Positions 10,632 to 20,179 of a stretch of 64,000 nt of DNA are shown here, piece after piece. Under the pieces are notes generated by a model. It worked only from the letters and a program-made list of their open reading frames with translations, was not told where the DNA came from and ran no database searches. The first letter of the stretch is position 1, and every line of letters starts with the position of its first letter. Source of the stretch: Siphonodentalium dalli (Eukaryota; Mollusca; Scaphopoda; Gadilida; Siphonodentaliidae); the NCBI GenBank assembly GCA_032622095.1, contig CP136064.1:189399794-189463793 (forward strand), written 5' to 3'. The position numbers were made by a program, and so were the translations under genes.

Positions 10632-11110
10632 TAGGCAGTGTTCTTCTTGGTTTGTTAAAGTTTATCCTGTACCTCCCTCACATAAAGAAAACCGATGAAA
10701 TCAACTAGATTATTTCCCAGATTTCTTTGAGATAGCAACTAGAATGAAAGCCAAAGAATTATAGCCTTAAAATTCTTAGTAAATCATACTCTACCGTGAA
10801 ATATGATGATAACAGAATGATAGTTCACATAATTCAATAAAAAAATACGCATGAATGAAACAAAATAATTTAGAAGAATGTGTTGCCTAAATATTTTAAC
10901 GGACATCAATTGAAGAGATAAAATGACTGATAATTATAAGGATACAGCACAACTCATAGATCACATCCATAAGTACACGCTGTAATGTCAGTGTTCTGGG
11001 GTTTGGGGTTTTCCTTTTATAGATTTTACTGTAATAATGACAATCTTCACGCATTTCCAAACAATTATTTTAGGATGGTGCTGCCTGAATAACAAGAAAA
11101 TCTAATAGCA
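10632..11110. other. No recognised feature
   Basis: AT-rich sequence between two TTAA MITEs, without a supported exon or repeat. Confidence 0.4.
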
Positions 11111-11486
11111 TTAACCCTTCAATGACTGTACATAGTTTCCTGAAATTTTGTGAATACTCTGTACCAGTGCATTCTCTTATATATGCGAGTTTTCTATAGG
11201 GAGCCTCGCATACATAAGAGAATACTTTTGCCTATAAACAATATTTACCTTGGCCCTGTAAGCCAGTGAATTTTCTTATATATGCAAGGCTCCTGGATAC
11301 TCGCTTATATAAGAGAATACACTGCAGCCCTCCTAAATTGGTTACGGAAATCAGCAATGCCAAAGCCAATTGCTGAAGCAAACTGCGGATTGCTGAAGCC
11401 AAACAATCTGGATTATTAAAGAGGGATGACACTTGCACAGGATCTTTAATGCTGCTCCAGAGCAGCTCCCGTCATGAAAGAGTTAA
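11111..11486 (-). mobile_element. piggyBac-like TTAA MITE, copy 3
   Basis: TTAACCCTTCAATGACTG to CCCGTCATGAAAGAGTTAA, with both hairpins and the TATTTACCTTGGCCCTGTA middle. It shares the CAATTGCTGAAGCAAACTGC insert with copy 2, so these two form a subfamily of about 370 bp. Confidence 0.85.
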
Positions 11487-11550
11487 CATTGATCTTTCTG
11501 AATTTAGTTTAAAGGTCTTGGGCAGTTTTACACAACAAATATCCATTGTA

Positions 11551-11656
11551 CAGTAATGCCCTAACTAATCGACTCCTTAACCACAGCAGAATTATGGGTA
11601 ATTTTTCAGGATTTAGTCGAAAATATGGCTTGTTGCCATTCATCAGAAAGCTCTGT
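11551..11656. mobile_element. CAGTAATGCCC MITE, left half only
   Basis: CAGTAATGCCCTAACTAATC continues through TTCAGGATTTAGTCG to CATCAGAAAGCTCTGTGAG, then homology stops. The right arm is missing. It is preceded by TA. Confidence 0.75.
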
Positions 11657-12090
11657 GAGAATTATATGTTATGGCGATAAAAATAATTAATATTAACCCT
11701 TTCTTTACTAAATGGAGATTGGACTCATTGAGTTCACAGAGATTGGACAAAGCATGAGCATGTGTCAGAGAGTAGTTTTGACCATTGCCCGGCAAGAGAA
11801 CTATCGCACGGGCTATAATCTTTGAACTATTACCTGCCTGCTGACATTGCAATGCCAGAATTGGCACGATTCTTGCATGAGGACAGAATTTTGCGAATGT
11901 CTTCAAATTTATAATAATTTATCCGCCTTCTGATGACATGGTTGGTGCGGGGCAAGAATTGAGTCATATATAATAAAACACCTATTGATTGCCTTGGGGT
12001 GGAATAGCGACTGCTATTTTCCCGTGGTGGCGTCTTCTGAACAACAAGCATCGGGACTGCTTGCTGTTCAAGACACCAACTTGGGAAAAT
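11657..12090. other. Nothing certain; isolated TTAACCC end
   Basis: TTAACCCTTTCTTTACTAAA at 11693 resembles sequences at 19943, 22601 and 23177. This may be one end of another TTAA element family. No gene is supported. Confidence 0.35.
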
Positions 12091-12091
12091 A

Positions 12092-12303
12092 CAGTAATGC
12101 CCTAATAATCGACTCCTTAACCGCAGCAGATTTATGGTAAACTTTTCAGGATTTAGTCGGAAATATGGCTTGTTGCCATTCTTTGGAAAGCTCTCACTAA
12201 TAGCTTTCTGATGAATGGCAACAACACATATTTCCAACCAAATCCTGAAAAGTTACCCATAATTCTGCTGCTGTTAAGGAGTCGATTATTTAGGGCATTA
12301 CTG
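12092..12303. mobile_element. CAGTAATGCCC MITE, near-complete
   Basis: The left arm begins CAGTAATGCCCTAATAATCG and the right arm ends TTTAGGGCATTACTG. A TA precedes it; the right flank is TT. The loop is CTCACTAATAGCTTTC. Confidence 0.85.
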
Positions 12304-12320
12304 TTGTTCTCAATATTCCA

Positions 12321-12460
12321 CCCCCCCCCCCCCCCCCAAGGCAGTCAATAGGTGTATAATATTGGAATTGTCTATTATTCATCTGGAGAGGTTTACAGGA
12401 AAAATAAGCAGATAATAGAAGTACAGAAGGAGTCCAATTTATTGGATGGAAATGTTCAGA
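12321..12460. repeat. 17-base poly-C tract and dispersed repeat fragment
   Basis: The C run at 12321-12337 directly follows the MITE. The next stretch, TCTATTATTCATCTGGAGAG with CAGGAAAAATAAGCAGATAA, is similar to 44155-44230 and 44570-44650, defining a dispersed repeat of about 90 bp or more. Confidence 0.55.
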
Positions 12461-13287
12461 TAATAAGTTCAACAAATGACCTATGGTCCTAGGGTCCCTT
12501 TTTTCCCCTCCAGTTATTTTTGAATGAATATAGCATTACAAGATATAAGAATTAAAACATGTTTTCCTGTGCTACATGTATATCAAAGAGTTCGGTCTTA
12601 AATAACCCTTTAATATTATGTATACTTCATTTAGATGTTCAAATGAGTGATTTAAAAAATGAAAATAAAATCTGAGCACACACTTCTCAGTTTTGTGAAA
12701 TGTTGTTTAATTTCAACTGCATTCAATTAGGTAACAAAACATTGGCAAGCAGTGAAATGTAACTTCTCCCTTGAAATCCAGCTGGGAATTCCTCCATTTC
12801 ATTTAAATTTTCTGACACTATGCAATTGGCATGCAGTAAACATCTGATACTCAATTCAGAAAAACATTAATTTCATTCTGTTCAAGTGATTGGACTTTTA
12901 AAGAAATTGCATCGAGCAGCTTGAAATGACATCGGCCCTGGACCAATAACCATTGAATATATCTTTAATAGATGGCCATTTGAACTGTTAAATCCTGGTT
13001 CAAATTCAAATCAGAAGATATTAGTACCACACAGGGACCCCACTTATTTTTGCTATAAACCAAATTCATGCACTTTGTAGGGCCAGATCCATAATACTCA
13101 AAGACTAAATACATGTAGTACATTTTTAAGCCTACAATGCCAAGCAGACAATTTTTTTTCCATATGAAAATAGATTATTATCCAATAACTTTTGACAGAG
13201 CTGTGACTGTCCACTTGGACTAAGGATAACATTATTTGTTTTTTGAACAAAAAAAACATCAGGAATTCAAGCTCAGACAAAATTATG
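12461..13287. other. No gene recognised
   Basis: AT-rich sequence. AAGCTCAGACAAAATTA at 13269 also flanks the MITE copy at 33702, so a few dozen bases upstream of the split MITE belong to an older repeat. Confidence 0.35.
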
Positions 13288-13548
13288 CATAATGCCCTAA
13301 CTAATAGAATCCTTAACTCTTTCGCTGCCAAACGGGCATAAATGCGAACTTCGAAGACGCTGCCAATCGCGCATTTTTGCGAATTTGGTATGTAGTCTAA
13401 TGTATGGGATATACAAATGTAACTCTATTCTTTCTGGCATGTTTGACAGTGTACAATGTATTTATCTGTAGTACTGTTGCGCCGCGAACAATTTAAAGCG
13501 ACAATGTCCTCAAGGTCATGCTATTTCTGACGTTATGGGAGTACAGTC

Positions 13549-13644
13549 AAAGCCGGAATATTGCGTCATTGTTGTTAGCATGTGGTTATCAGTCGAAAAT
13601 GGCTGCTCGCAAAAGACTCAGGACTGAAGAAGTTATTGTTATTA
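13549..13644 (+). pseudogene. Relic transposase start, duplicated at 14074-14170
   Basis: About 96 bases starting AAAGCCGGAATATTGCG and holding the ATG at 13599 are repeated almost exactly at 14074-14170 (ATG at 14124). Both copies read MAARKRLRTEEVIVI and then enter the tandem unit CCTCTATACTCTAATGAT. The duplication shows that the array and the relic start amplified together. Confidence 0.5.
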
Positions 13645-14370
13645 CCTCTATACTCTAATGATTGAGGGGCGCCTGCGGCGCATAAGATACTTATACCTAT
13701 TATTTATGTGGGCAGTAGCCTCTATAGGGGCGCCTGCGGCGCATAAGATACTATGGGTGGCAGGATGGGGTGGTGGGTGGGTAACTAACCTCTATACTCT
13801 AATGATAGCGAGGGGCGCCTGCGGCGCATAATATAATTATACCTATTATTTATGTGGGCAGTAGCCTCTATAGGGGCGCCTGCGGTGCATAAGATACTAT
13901 GGGTGGCGGGATGGGGAGGTGGGTGGGTAACTAACCTCTACACTCTAATGATCGAGGGGCGCCTGCGGCGCATAAGATACTTATACCTATTATTTATGTT
14001 GCAGTAGCCTCTATAGGGGCGCCTGCGGCGCATAAGATACTATGGGTGGCGGGATGAGGAGGAGGTGGGTGGGTAAAGCCGGAATATTGCGTCATTGTTG
14101 TTAGCATGTGGTTATCAGTCGAAAATGGCTGCTCGCAAAAGACTCAGGACTGAAGAAGTTATTGTTATTACCTCTATACTCTAATGATCGAGGGGCGCAT
14201 AAGATACTTATACCTATTATTTATGTGGGCAGTAGCCTCTATAGGGGCGCATGCAGCGCATAAGATACTATGGGTGGCAGGATAGGGTGGCGGGTGGGTA
14301 ACTAACCTCTATACCGTACTCTAATGATCGAGGGGCGCCTGTGGCGCAGATACTTATACCTATTATTTAT
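13645..14370. repeat. G-rich minisatellite, unit about 144-146 bp
   Basis: Units begin CCTCTATACTCTAATGAT at 13645, 13789, 13935, 14171 and 14305. Each full unit carries two copies of GGGGCGCCTGCGGCGCATA and ends with a G-rich block such as 13901-13927, whose G runs fit the G-quadruplex pattern of four or more GGG runs with loops up to 7 bases. The interval between units 3 and 4 is longer because the 97-bp relic at 14074-14170 is inserted there. Confidence 0.85.
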
Positions 14371-14469
14371 AATACACCTTTACTGGTTTTGAACAACCCT
14401 TGTCTATTGTATCGTTTTCCAGTGGTGATAACAGGCAACTAAATTAATTATGCTGGTGAGTTGACCATG

Positions 14470-14960
14470 CGTACGCCCACGTGACCCACATAATTCACAT
14501 AAATCATCGTAAAACCCAATTTTCCTGAAATTCAAGATGGCCGTCAAGATCACATGACTTATAAGGGGCGGAGCAGGGTCATATATCCCCCTGCAGGTAT
14601 ATATACATATTGGTATGGTTATATATATATATCTATATTTGGAATTGTACCTATCAGGGAATATTCAAGCAACAAAAGCATGAACTCAACAAAGTGCGCC
14701 ATTGTATCCCATTTTGCTACAAATAGGTGGCAACTTGCATAAATCCAAGATGGACGCCAAGGTCACGTGACCTATTTTATGTCCAAAGTGGGTTCATATA
14801 GGTTACTCCCGTGTACCTTACTGTTGGACATCGTATAATTGGGTTGAAAATTAGAAAACAAACAACACACATATTCATACCCACACAAACTGTACATATA
14901 CCGGCAAATAGCCACTAATCCAAGATGGCCGCCAATGTCACGTGACCTTGGTGGGTGTGT
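14470..14960. repeat. Units with AAGATGG and CACGTG boxes
   Basis: Three diverged units of about 175-215 bp pair CAAGATGG(C/A)CG with a CACGTG or CACATG box. GGTCACGTGACC at 14761-14772 is a perfect 12-base palindrome and GTCACGTGAC recurs at 14937-14946. GTCACGTGAC is the known CLEAR/E-box consensus of TFEB/MITF factors, and AAGATGGC is the core of the YY1 motif. Binding is not shown. Confidence 0.55.
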
Positions 14961-15495
14961 CCACGGTGGCATTCGACAGGGTATACCTTTGTCTATATAC
15001 ATGTGAAGTTTCAACTAATTATATTAGAAACTGCTTGAGATATAATGTATTACCCATATATACCTGAAATACATTGATATACATGTATGTACAGGATGCG
15101 TGGCAATGGGGGGTACGTCTGTGGTGGCGGGTGGCAGCAAAAGAGTTAACTACAGCAGAATTATGGGTAATTTTACAGGATTTAGTCGGAAATATGGCTT
15201 GTTGCTATTCATCGCAAAGCTCTCACTGAGAGCTTTCGGATGAATGGCAACAAGCCATATTTCCGACTAAATCCTGAAAAATCACCCATAATTATTCTGT
15301 GGTTAAGGAGTCGATTATTTAGAGCATTACTATAATTGCGAAAACAAATTTAAGTAACAAAAAGAAGGAAATCTCTGCTAAAAAAAAGTCGCAGACCCTC
15401 AGGTGCACAGGTTCCCATGGTACATGTACTGAATATCTGTGCCAAGTTTCAAGAAAATTGACTGAAACATGTAGGAATACAAAATGAAGAGTATA

Positions 15496-15708
15496 CCATA
15501 ATGCTCTAAGTAATCGACTCCATAACCACAGCAGAATTATGGGTAACTTTTCAGGATTTAGTCGGAAATATGGCTTGTTGCCATTCATCGGAAAGCTCTT
15601 GGGGATAGCTTTCCGATGAATGGCAGCAAGTCATATTTCGACTAAATCCTGAAAAGTTACCCATAATTCTGCTGTGTTTTAAGGAGTCGATTAATTAGAG
15701 CATTATGG
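15496..15708. mobile_element. CAGTAATGCCC MITE, diverged full copy
   Basis: The ends are CCATAATGCTCTAAG and, inverted, CCATAATGCTCTAAT, flanked by TA on both sides. The arms pair throughout, with the loop near TTGGGGATAGC. The matching substitution at both ends (CCATAATGCTC in place of CAGTAATGCCC) suggests a subfamily or end conversion. Confidence 0.85.
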
Positions 15709-15769
15709 TATGTTATTAAACAAGATAAAGTGCACAGCTGCTTTCTTGCATTTTCAGCAATCCGAATTC

Positions 15770-16060
15770 AGAAAGAAGTGAAAATATTCCTGACCCAAAC
15801 AAGGTTATACCTCCATGGTGCCGACTGAAACTTGAGCACGACGGAACTTAAATTAAAAAAAAAAGGAAAAAAGATAACTCTAGAACGGAAAATGCTAATG
15901 TCATTGGGTACTTTTTGAAAGCAGTCATGATGCCGAACCTCTAAATCAATTTTAATTGGCTGAGATATATGCCCAGACTGACCAGACAGGCCGACAGACA
16001 GACCGACAATCCAATATACCCCCCATTTTTATTCGAAAAGTGGAGGTATAGTTTTATAAA
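15770..16060. repeat. Dispersed repeat ending in a GACAGAC-rich tail
   Basis: AACTCTAGAACGGAAAATG and ATTGGGTACTTTTTGAAAGC, then GGCTGAGATATATGC, lead into GACAGACAGACC-like tandem bases and TATACCCCCCATTTTT. The same order is seen at 31480-31900 and, with other units, at 45686-46800. Confidence 0.55.
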
Positions 16061-16500
16061 AGACCTCCAACTTGATCTAAGAGAGCTCCAATACCAGATA
16101 AAGCGAATCAGACCTTTTGTTTCAGATTATCAGTTCCGCTGGGGAGAGAGCTATTTAAAGAAACTAATATATAACCGTGTCAAGTGATTCCCAGAAAGTT
16201 CCCACTAATCAAATGATCAATGGTAGAAATTTGATGACAACCCTTAATTGGAAGAAATTGATACAGTCTCAAAGAGCTAAAATCATTTACATCTTGTATA
16301 CCCAGAAGACGAAGCCTAATTACGAAGCCAGGAGCATCTTGTTGGTATCGAAACATTTAGTCATCCATCACTGACATTGGTATTATTAGATTTCCTCGTC
16401 ACTCGTCTCATAATAAAATCCATATATATGTCAGACAGTGATGCCAACTGGACAGGAAAAAAACCTGGGTTGGTACGGGCCAAGGGATGGATCAGTCTTG
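16061..16500. other. No gene recognised
   Basis: Two overlapping short frames (15969-16187 and 16177-16374) have no recognisable motif, and one starts inside the preceding repeat. They are not called as genes. Confidence 0.35.
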
Positions 16501-16502
16501 TC

Positions 16503-16835
16503 GAGCCTTGATATAGTTTGTCTGTCATTTGCAGAATGAGGTTCCCAGAGGGTGAATTTGGTTATGCTAGTCCGCCATGTGGGATAGTGTCACCAAATTA
16601 ACCCTCTGGGAACCTCATTCTGCATGGCCTAATCTGCTATGGATCTAGGATCATATTGAAGATTGTTCACCCATTTAATAGTCACCTCAGTTATGCATTT
16701 AATCTTCTGCAAATTAGGGGATATCGAAACTGAACAGATGTAAACTAAAAACATTGTTATTTTGAGACTAGATACGTCACAGAAGATGAAGCTTATTAAG
16801 CAGAATGAAATCCCCAAGGGGTGAATTTACTGATA
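16503..16835. mobile_element. hAT-like MITE pieces (16503-16630 and 16795-16835)
   Basis: GAGCCTTGATATAG with TGTCTGTCATTTGCAGAATG marks one half-palindrome ending CCTCATTCTGCATGG. A second fragment, AAGCAGAATGAAATCCCC, lies 170 bases on. Together they look like one eroded copy of the 10002-10255 family. Confidence 0.6.
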
Positions 16836-17270
16836 TACATAATTTATAGAGGTTCAAATGAGCCATGATTAAATAGGAATATAAATAAAGATAATTACAA
16901 GAAAGACAAATGAAATTATTATTCACAATTTAATACGTATCCACCAAATCTGTGTAAACGTACACCCAGAGTCATACTGACATACTGAGTATCGTAGGGT
17001 CGTTGAAATGACATTTCTCTCTTGGCAGCATGCAAGCTTCCACCAAATATGTCACATCGCATTATGTTAATAATAGCTTCGATTAGATACTTTTGTCTTG
17101 TGGCTACTTACAGTGAGTTCTGATTGGCCCTACAGGCGTGGAATCCTGCAGTTTGGGAAATGGAAAGTCTATGACAAGTAATCAGACCCACTATTGATAT
17201 GTGGGTCTGCAGTTAACTTAGACTGGTATCCACCTATTCATATAGACTGTGGCAAAGAGGTTACTCCTCT
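16836..17270. other. No recognised feature
   Basis: Low-copy AT-rich sequence. No exon, palindrome or array was seen. Confidence 0.4.
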
Positions 17271-17367
17271 GGGAAATTTTTCAGGATTTAGTCGGAAATA
17301 TGGCTTGTTGCCATTCATCGGAAAGCTCTCACTGATTATTAGGGGTTGATTATTTAGGACATTACTG
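17271..17367. mobile_element. CAGTAATGCCC MITE, deleted copy
   Basis: GGAAATTTTTCAGGATTTAG through CGGAAAGCTCTCACTGA joins directly to the right end GATTATTTAGGACATTACTG. The left end and most of the right arm are missing. Confidence 0.7.
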
Positions 17368-17754
17368 TACATTTCCTGTACCACTGAGGTTTGGGGCAAT
17401 ATATTATCCACGCTACCCAGAACTTATTACAAGACCCCCGCCCACGTTACATATTTACAGAGCCCATGTAGCATAATAAACACACTCTGTGACTGTCTCA
17501 ATGGCTCTGTATAAGAAATCCTGTTCAATAGTTAAGTAAAAGTATATGCATCATAGGAACACGAGTGATTATCGAAAAATAAATAGCTTCCGCAAAAAAG
17601 TCAGATTTATCAACAGGCTAATGATAGGAGGCAGAAGGGACTTTAGACAAAAATTGAAAATATTGATTCGACAATGCTCAGAAGTGTGAAATTACACCGA
17701 CATACATGCTATGGTTTATCCCTGGAATGGCATTACATGACATGTAAATAGGTC

Positions 17755-17870
17755 TGATGTGTGTCTGAAATGAATTCAGATTGGTAGATAGGCCAAATAT
17801 ATACATGCTCTGAATTATAATCCTCAGATTGGTAGACGGTGATGTTCATGTGACATTCCAATTTGAATTT
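17755..17870. repeat. Dispersed repeat, also at 18600-18722
   Basis: GAATTCAGATTGGTAGATAG, GCCAAATATATAC, TGCTCTGAATT and TTGGTAGACGGTGATGTTCA are shared in the same order with 18617-18710. The two copies are about 850 bp apart in the same orientation. Confidence 0.7.
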
Positions 17871-17911
17871 GATGTGTGCAAACTAAAAAGATTGAAATGA
17901 ATTTACTAATT

Positions 17912-18245
17912 AAGAAATGGATGTTGATTTGCTTGCGTTCCATAGAGTATGGATGCAAGTTTGTCTGACATTTTGTGTGGAACGCCAGACCAACTTGCAT
18001 CCATACTCCATGGAACGCAACAAAATCAACAACCATTACTTATATTTACCCTCCACCGAGTCAACTGGCAGATTAGAAGAGCATTAGGTGCCCATTTCCA
18101 ACGCTGTTCTCGTGTTTTTTGATGCAAGTTGCATCTACACTAAAATGGATGCAAGTTGGGGTCAGCGCGCGACGTCATGTGACATAATTTCGACCAGCCA
18201 ACGTCCTGCATTCATGTTCGACAACGCAAATGCATGTTTGAGTGT
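17912..18245. mobile_element. Repeat with palindrome GATGTTGATTTGC...CATCC, copy 1
   Basis: The palindrome 17912-18041 has arms around GAAATGGATGTTGATTTGC and GGATGCAAGTTTGTCTGACA. Sequence after it (ATGGATGCAAGTTGGGG and GACGTCATGTGACAT) is also similar to the segment after the copy at 41381, so the repeat is at least 320 bp long. Confidence 0.65.
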
Positions 18246-18249
18246 AAAT

Positions 18250-19330
18250 ATAACATATTAAGGCCGCTTTTTTCTGTTTTTCATTTTACAGATAGTTTTT
18301 ATAATATAGCAAGAGGATAATGTTGGTTCTGAATTTAAATTTTGTTCATTTTATCAAAAAATTGGACCAGAGTATAAAAACATTTTAAAAATGAATATAT
18401 ATCAATTTTATATGTAATTGATAATACGAGTCTGAAATACTGGTGTAATAGTTTATCCCTCTCCCCCCTCCTTGCACATCTGATAAATTTCTGTATGCAA
18501 ATTTAATTCTTGGTCAGATAGTTTACATGTATCTCCTCGCCACCATCCCCACCCCTAGATGACTTTTTAACCCTTAACATTCGGTGACTAGTTACTCTTA
18601 TAAACTAAGTTATCTAGTGAATTCAGATTGTGTGACTGGTAGATAGGCCAAATATATACCTGCTCTGAATTCCTATCCTCTGATTGGTAGACGGTGATGT
18701 TCATGTGATATATTCCGATTGAATGTCAAGGGTGTTTCAAATTAGGAGAAGTCATTCCTCCCTGTTTGGTTATTATGGAGAAGTGGACTGTTATCAGGGA
18801 GAGGTAACAATGGGTGAAGTTCAATTAAAGCCCCAACATCACCTTTCTATTATTCAATTTAATAGTATTATACAACACAAGAGCCCATTTATTCATATAT
18901 TTGAAATGCCGCTTCAGTTATCAGAATGATGAATTGTCCAAAAATAAATGCTAACCACAGTCAACTATAGTATAAAATTGCCCAAAACCTGTTATTTATT
19001 AACATTTTGTTCAACGAAAGCTACTTGATTTTAGAGTTATCCATCTTCTTCTGCAATTTGGTCCGATACGTTGACTTTTTTCCAGGCCACTAAAAAGTAC
19101 TGGCGGTGAAAAATTATAGATATCAAAAATTGACATCTGATCACTCTGAGCTTTGGTGGGTTGGTTCCTCAACTAGAATCAAATATTGTTTTACCCCTGA
19201 AGCCAAAGAAATAGTAATATTGGGAGAATTAATTCAGATTATACATCTTTATGTAGAGTTAATTTTAATTAAGAAAGTTAATTTAGCATAGCTTAGCAAA
19301 CTTTGAGCATTAATAAGTTGCATATAATAA
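18250..19330. other. No gene recognised apart from one repeat copy
   Basis: The segment 18600-18722 is the second copy of the 17755 repeat. The frame 18723-18929 and the other short frames have no recognisable domain or splice context. Confidence 0.35.
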
Positions 19331-19333
19331 ACA

Positions 19334-19482
19334 GAATACCTACAGTTTTTTGTTTGAATACCTGAAACATCTCATTCGTGTCTGGAAAGAAATATCAAAT
19401 TTCAGCAGCTCGTAAAAATTCAATATTTCTTTCCAGACACTCATGAGATAATTCGGTTTTCAAACAAAAACTGTATGTATTC
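19334..19482. mobile_element. Palindromic MITE, ends GAATACCTACAGTTTTTTG
   Basis: The left arm GAATACCTACAGTTTTTTG and CTGGAAAGAAATATCAAATT pair with a right arm ending AAAAACTGTATGTATTC. The central loop is about 25 bp. The copy at 50186 shares both ends and the middle. Confidence 0.8.
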
Positions 19483-19667
19483 TCTATGTATTACATGTAC
19501 TTCGGATATACAATATTGTTTCACTAAAGCTCAAGCTACAGCGCACAGTATAAACTTGGCTTTAATATGGACCAAAAACACATTTTGATCCCCGGAGCCG
19601 AGTCGAAATGTGACAAAAGCGAGAATAATAATTAATCATAATTTGAGGCTCGAAACCACCACAGTCC

Positions 19668-19946
19668 TCAACCCTTTCATGACGGGAGCTGCATTGGTGC
19701 AGCATTGAAGATCCTGTGCCAATGCATTCTCTTATATATGCGAGGCTCCCTGTGGGAGACTTGCACAGGTCCCCTGGTGCGACAACCCCACCAGGATGAA
19801 TATCCACCTTAATACATTAAGGTGGATACTCGTGGTGGGGTTGTCACACCAAAAGACCTGTGGAGACTTGATATATCTCTATAAGAGAATACACTGACAC
19901 AGGGTTTTCACAAAATTTCAGGAAGCTCCAGTCATGGAAGAGTTAA
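19668..19946 (+). mobile_element. piggyBac-like TTAA MITE, copy 4, with nested insertion
   Basis: The left end is TCAACCCTTTCATGACGGGA (TTAA mutated to TCAA) and the right end is CAGTCATGGAAGAGTTAA. The first hairpin is shortened. A 99-bp palindromic element (19764-19862) interrupts the GAGACTTGCATATATAAG segment. Confidence 0.85.
19764..19862. mobile_element. 99-bp palindromic MITE, TSD GAGACTTG
   Basis: The perfect 8-bp duplication GAGACTTG lies at 19756-19763 and 19863-19870, and the host TTAA MITE is restored by removing the insert plus one repeat. The ends CACAGGTC and, inverted, CACAGGTC are identical, and the arms pair over CGACAACCCCACCA and TATCCACCTTAA to a tiny central loop. The 8-bp TSD suggests hAT. 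Confidence 0.9.
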
Positions 19947-19964
19947 CCCTTTCTTTAGTAAACA

Positions 19965-20179
19965 CAGTGATGCTCTAAATAATCGACTCCTTAACCACAG
20001 CAGAATTATGAGTAATTTTTCAGGATTTAGTCGGAAATATGGCTTGTTGGCATTCATCGGAAAGCTCTCACAGAGCTTTCCGATGAATGGCAATAAGCCA
20101 TATTTCCGACTAAATCCTGAAAAATTACCCATAATTCTGCTGTGGTTATTAAAGGAGTCGATTATTTAGAGCATTACTG
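19965..20179. mobile_element. CAGTAATGCCC MITE, full copy
   Basis: CAGTGATGCTCTAAATAATC to TTTAGAGCATTACTG, with the right flank TA. Both arms are near-complete, with the short loop CTCACAGAGC. It starts about 20 bases after the preceding TTAA MITE. Confidence 0.85.

Larger units (their letters stand above)
13313..15149. mobile_element. piggyBac-type non-autonomous element, 1.8 kb, TTAA TSD
   Basis: The element is bounded by TTAA at 13313-13316 and 15146-15149. Its ends TTAACTCTTTCGCTGCCA and, inverted, TTAACTCTTTTGCTGCCA differ at one base. TTAA duplication and a CYCTTT-like end are hallmarks of the piggyBac superfamily. Near the left end an ATG at 13599 opens 15 codons reading MAARKRLRTEEVIVI, which resembles the start of invertebrate piggyBac-type transposases, but the frame then runs into a tandem array, so no enzyme is encoded. 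The interior carries the G-rich array 13645-14370 and YY1/E-box units at 14475-14960. The superfamily assignment is strong; the identity of the N-terminal relic is inference. Confidence 0.85.
13288..15332. mobile_element. CAGTAATGCCC MITE split by a TTAA element
   Basis: The left piece 13288-13316 is CATAATGCCCTAACTAATAG up to CCTTAA. The right piece 15146-15332 resumes at TTAACTACAGCAGAATTATG and ends GAGCATTACTA before TA. Removing the inserted piggyBac-type element with one TTAA restores the continuous family sequence CCTTAACYACAGCAG, so the MITE was there first. Confidence 0.85.

Noticed and set aside
11830-12237. 135-codon minus-strand frame
   Set aside because: Nearly half of it is the CAGTAATGCCC MITE arm read in the frame common to all copies (the ICVVAIHQKA-type text), so it is a repeat shadow.
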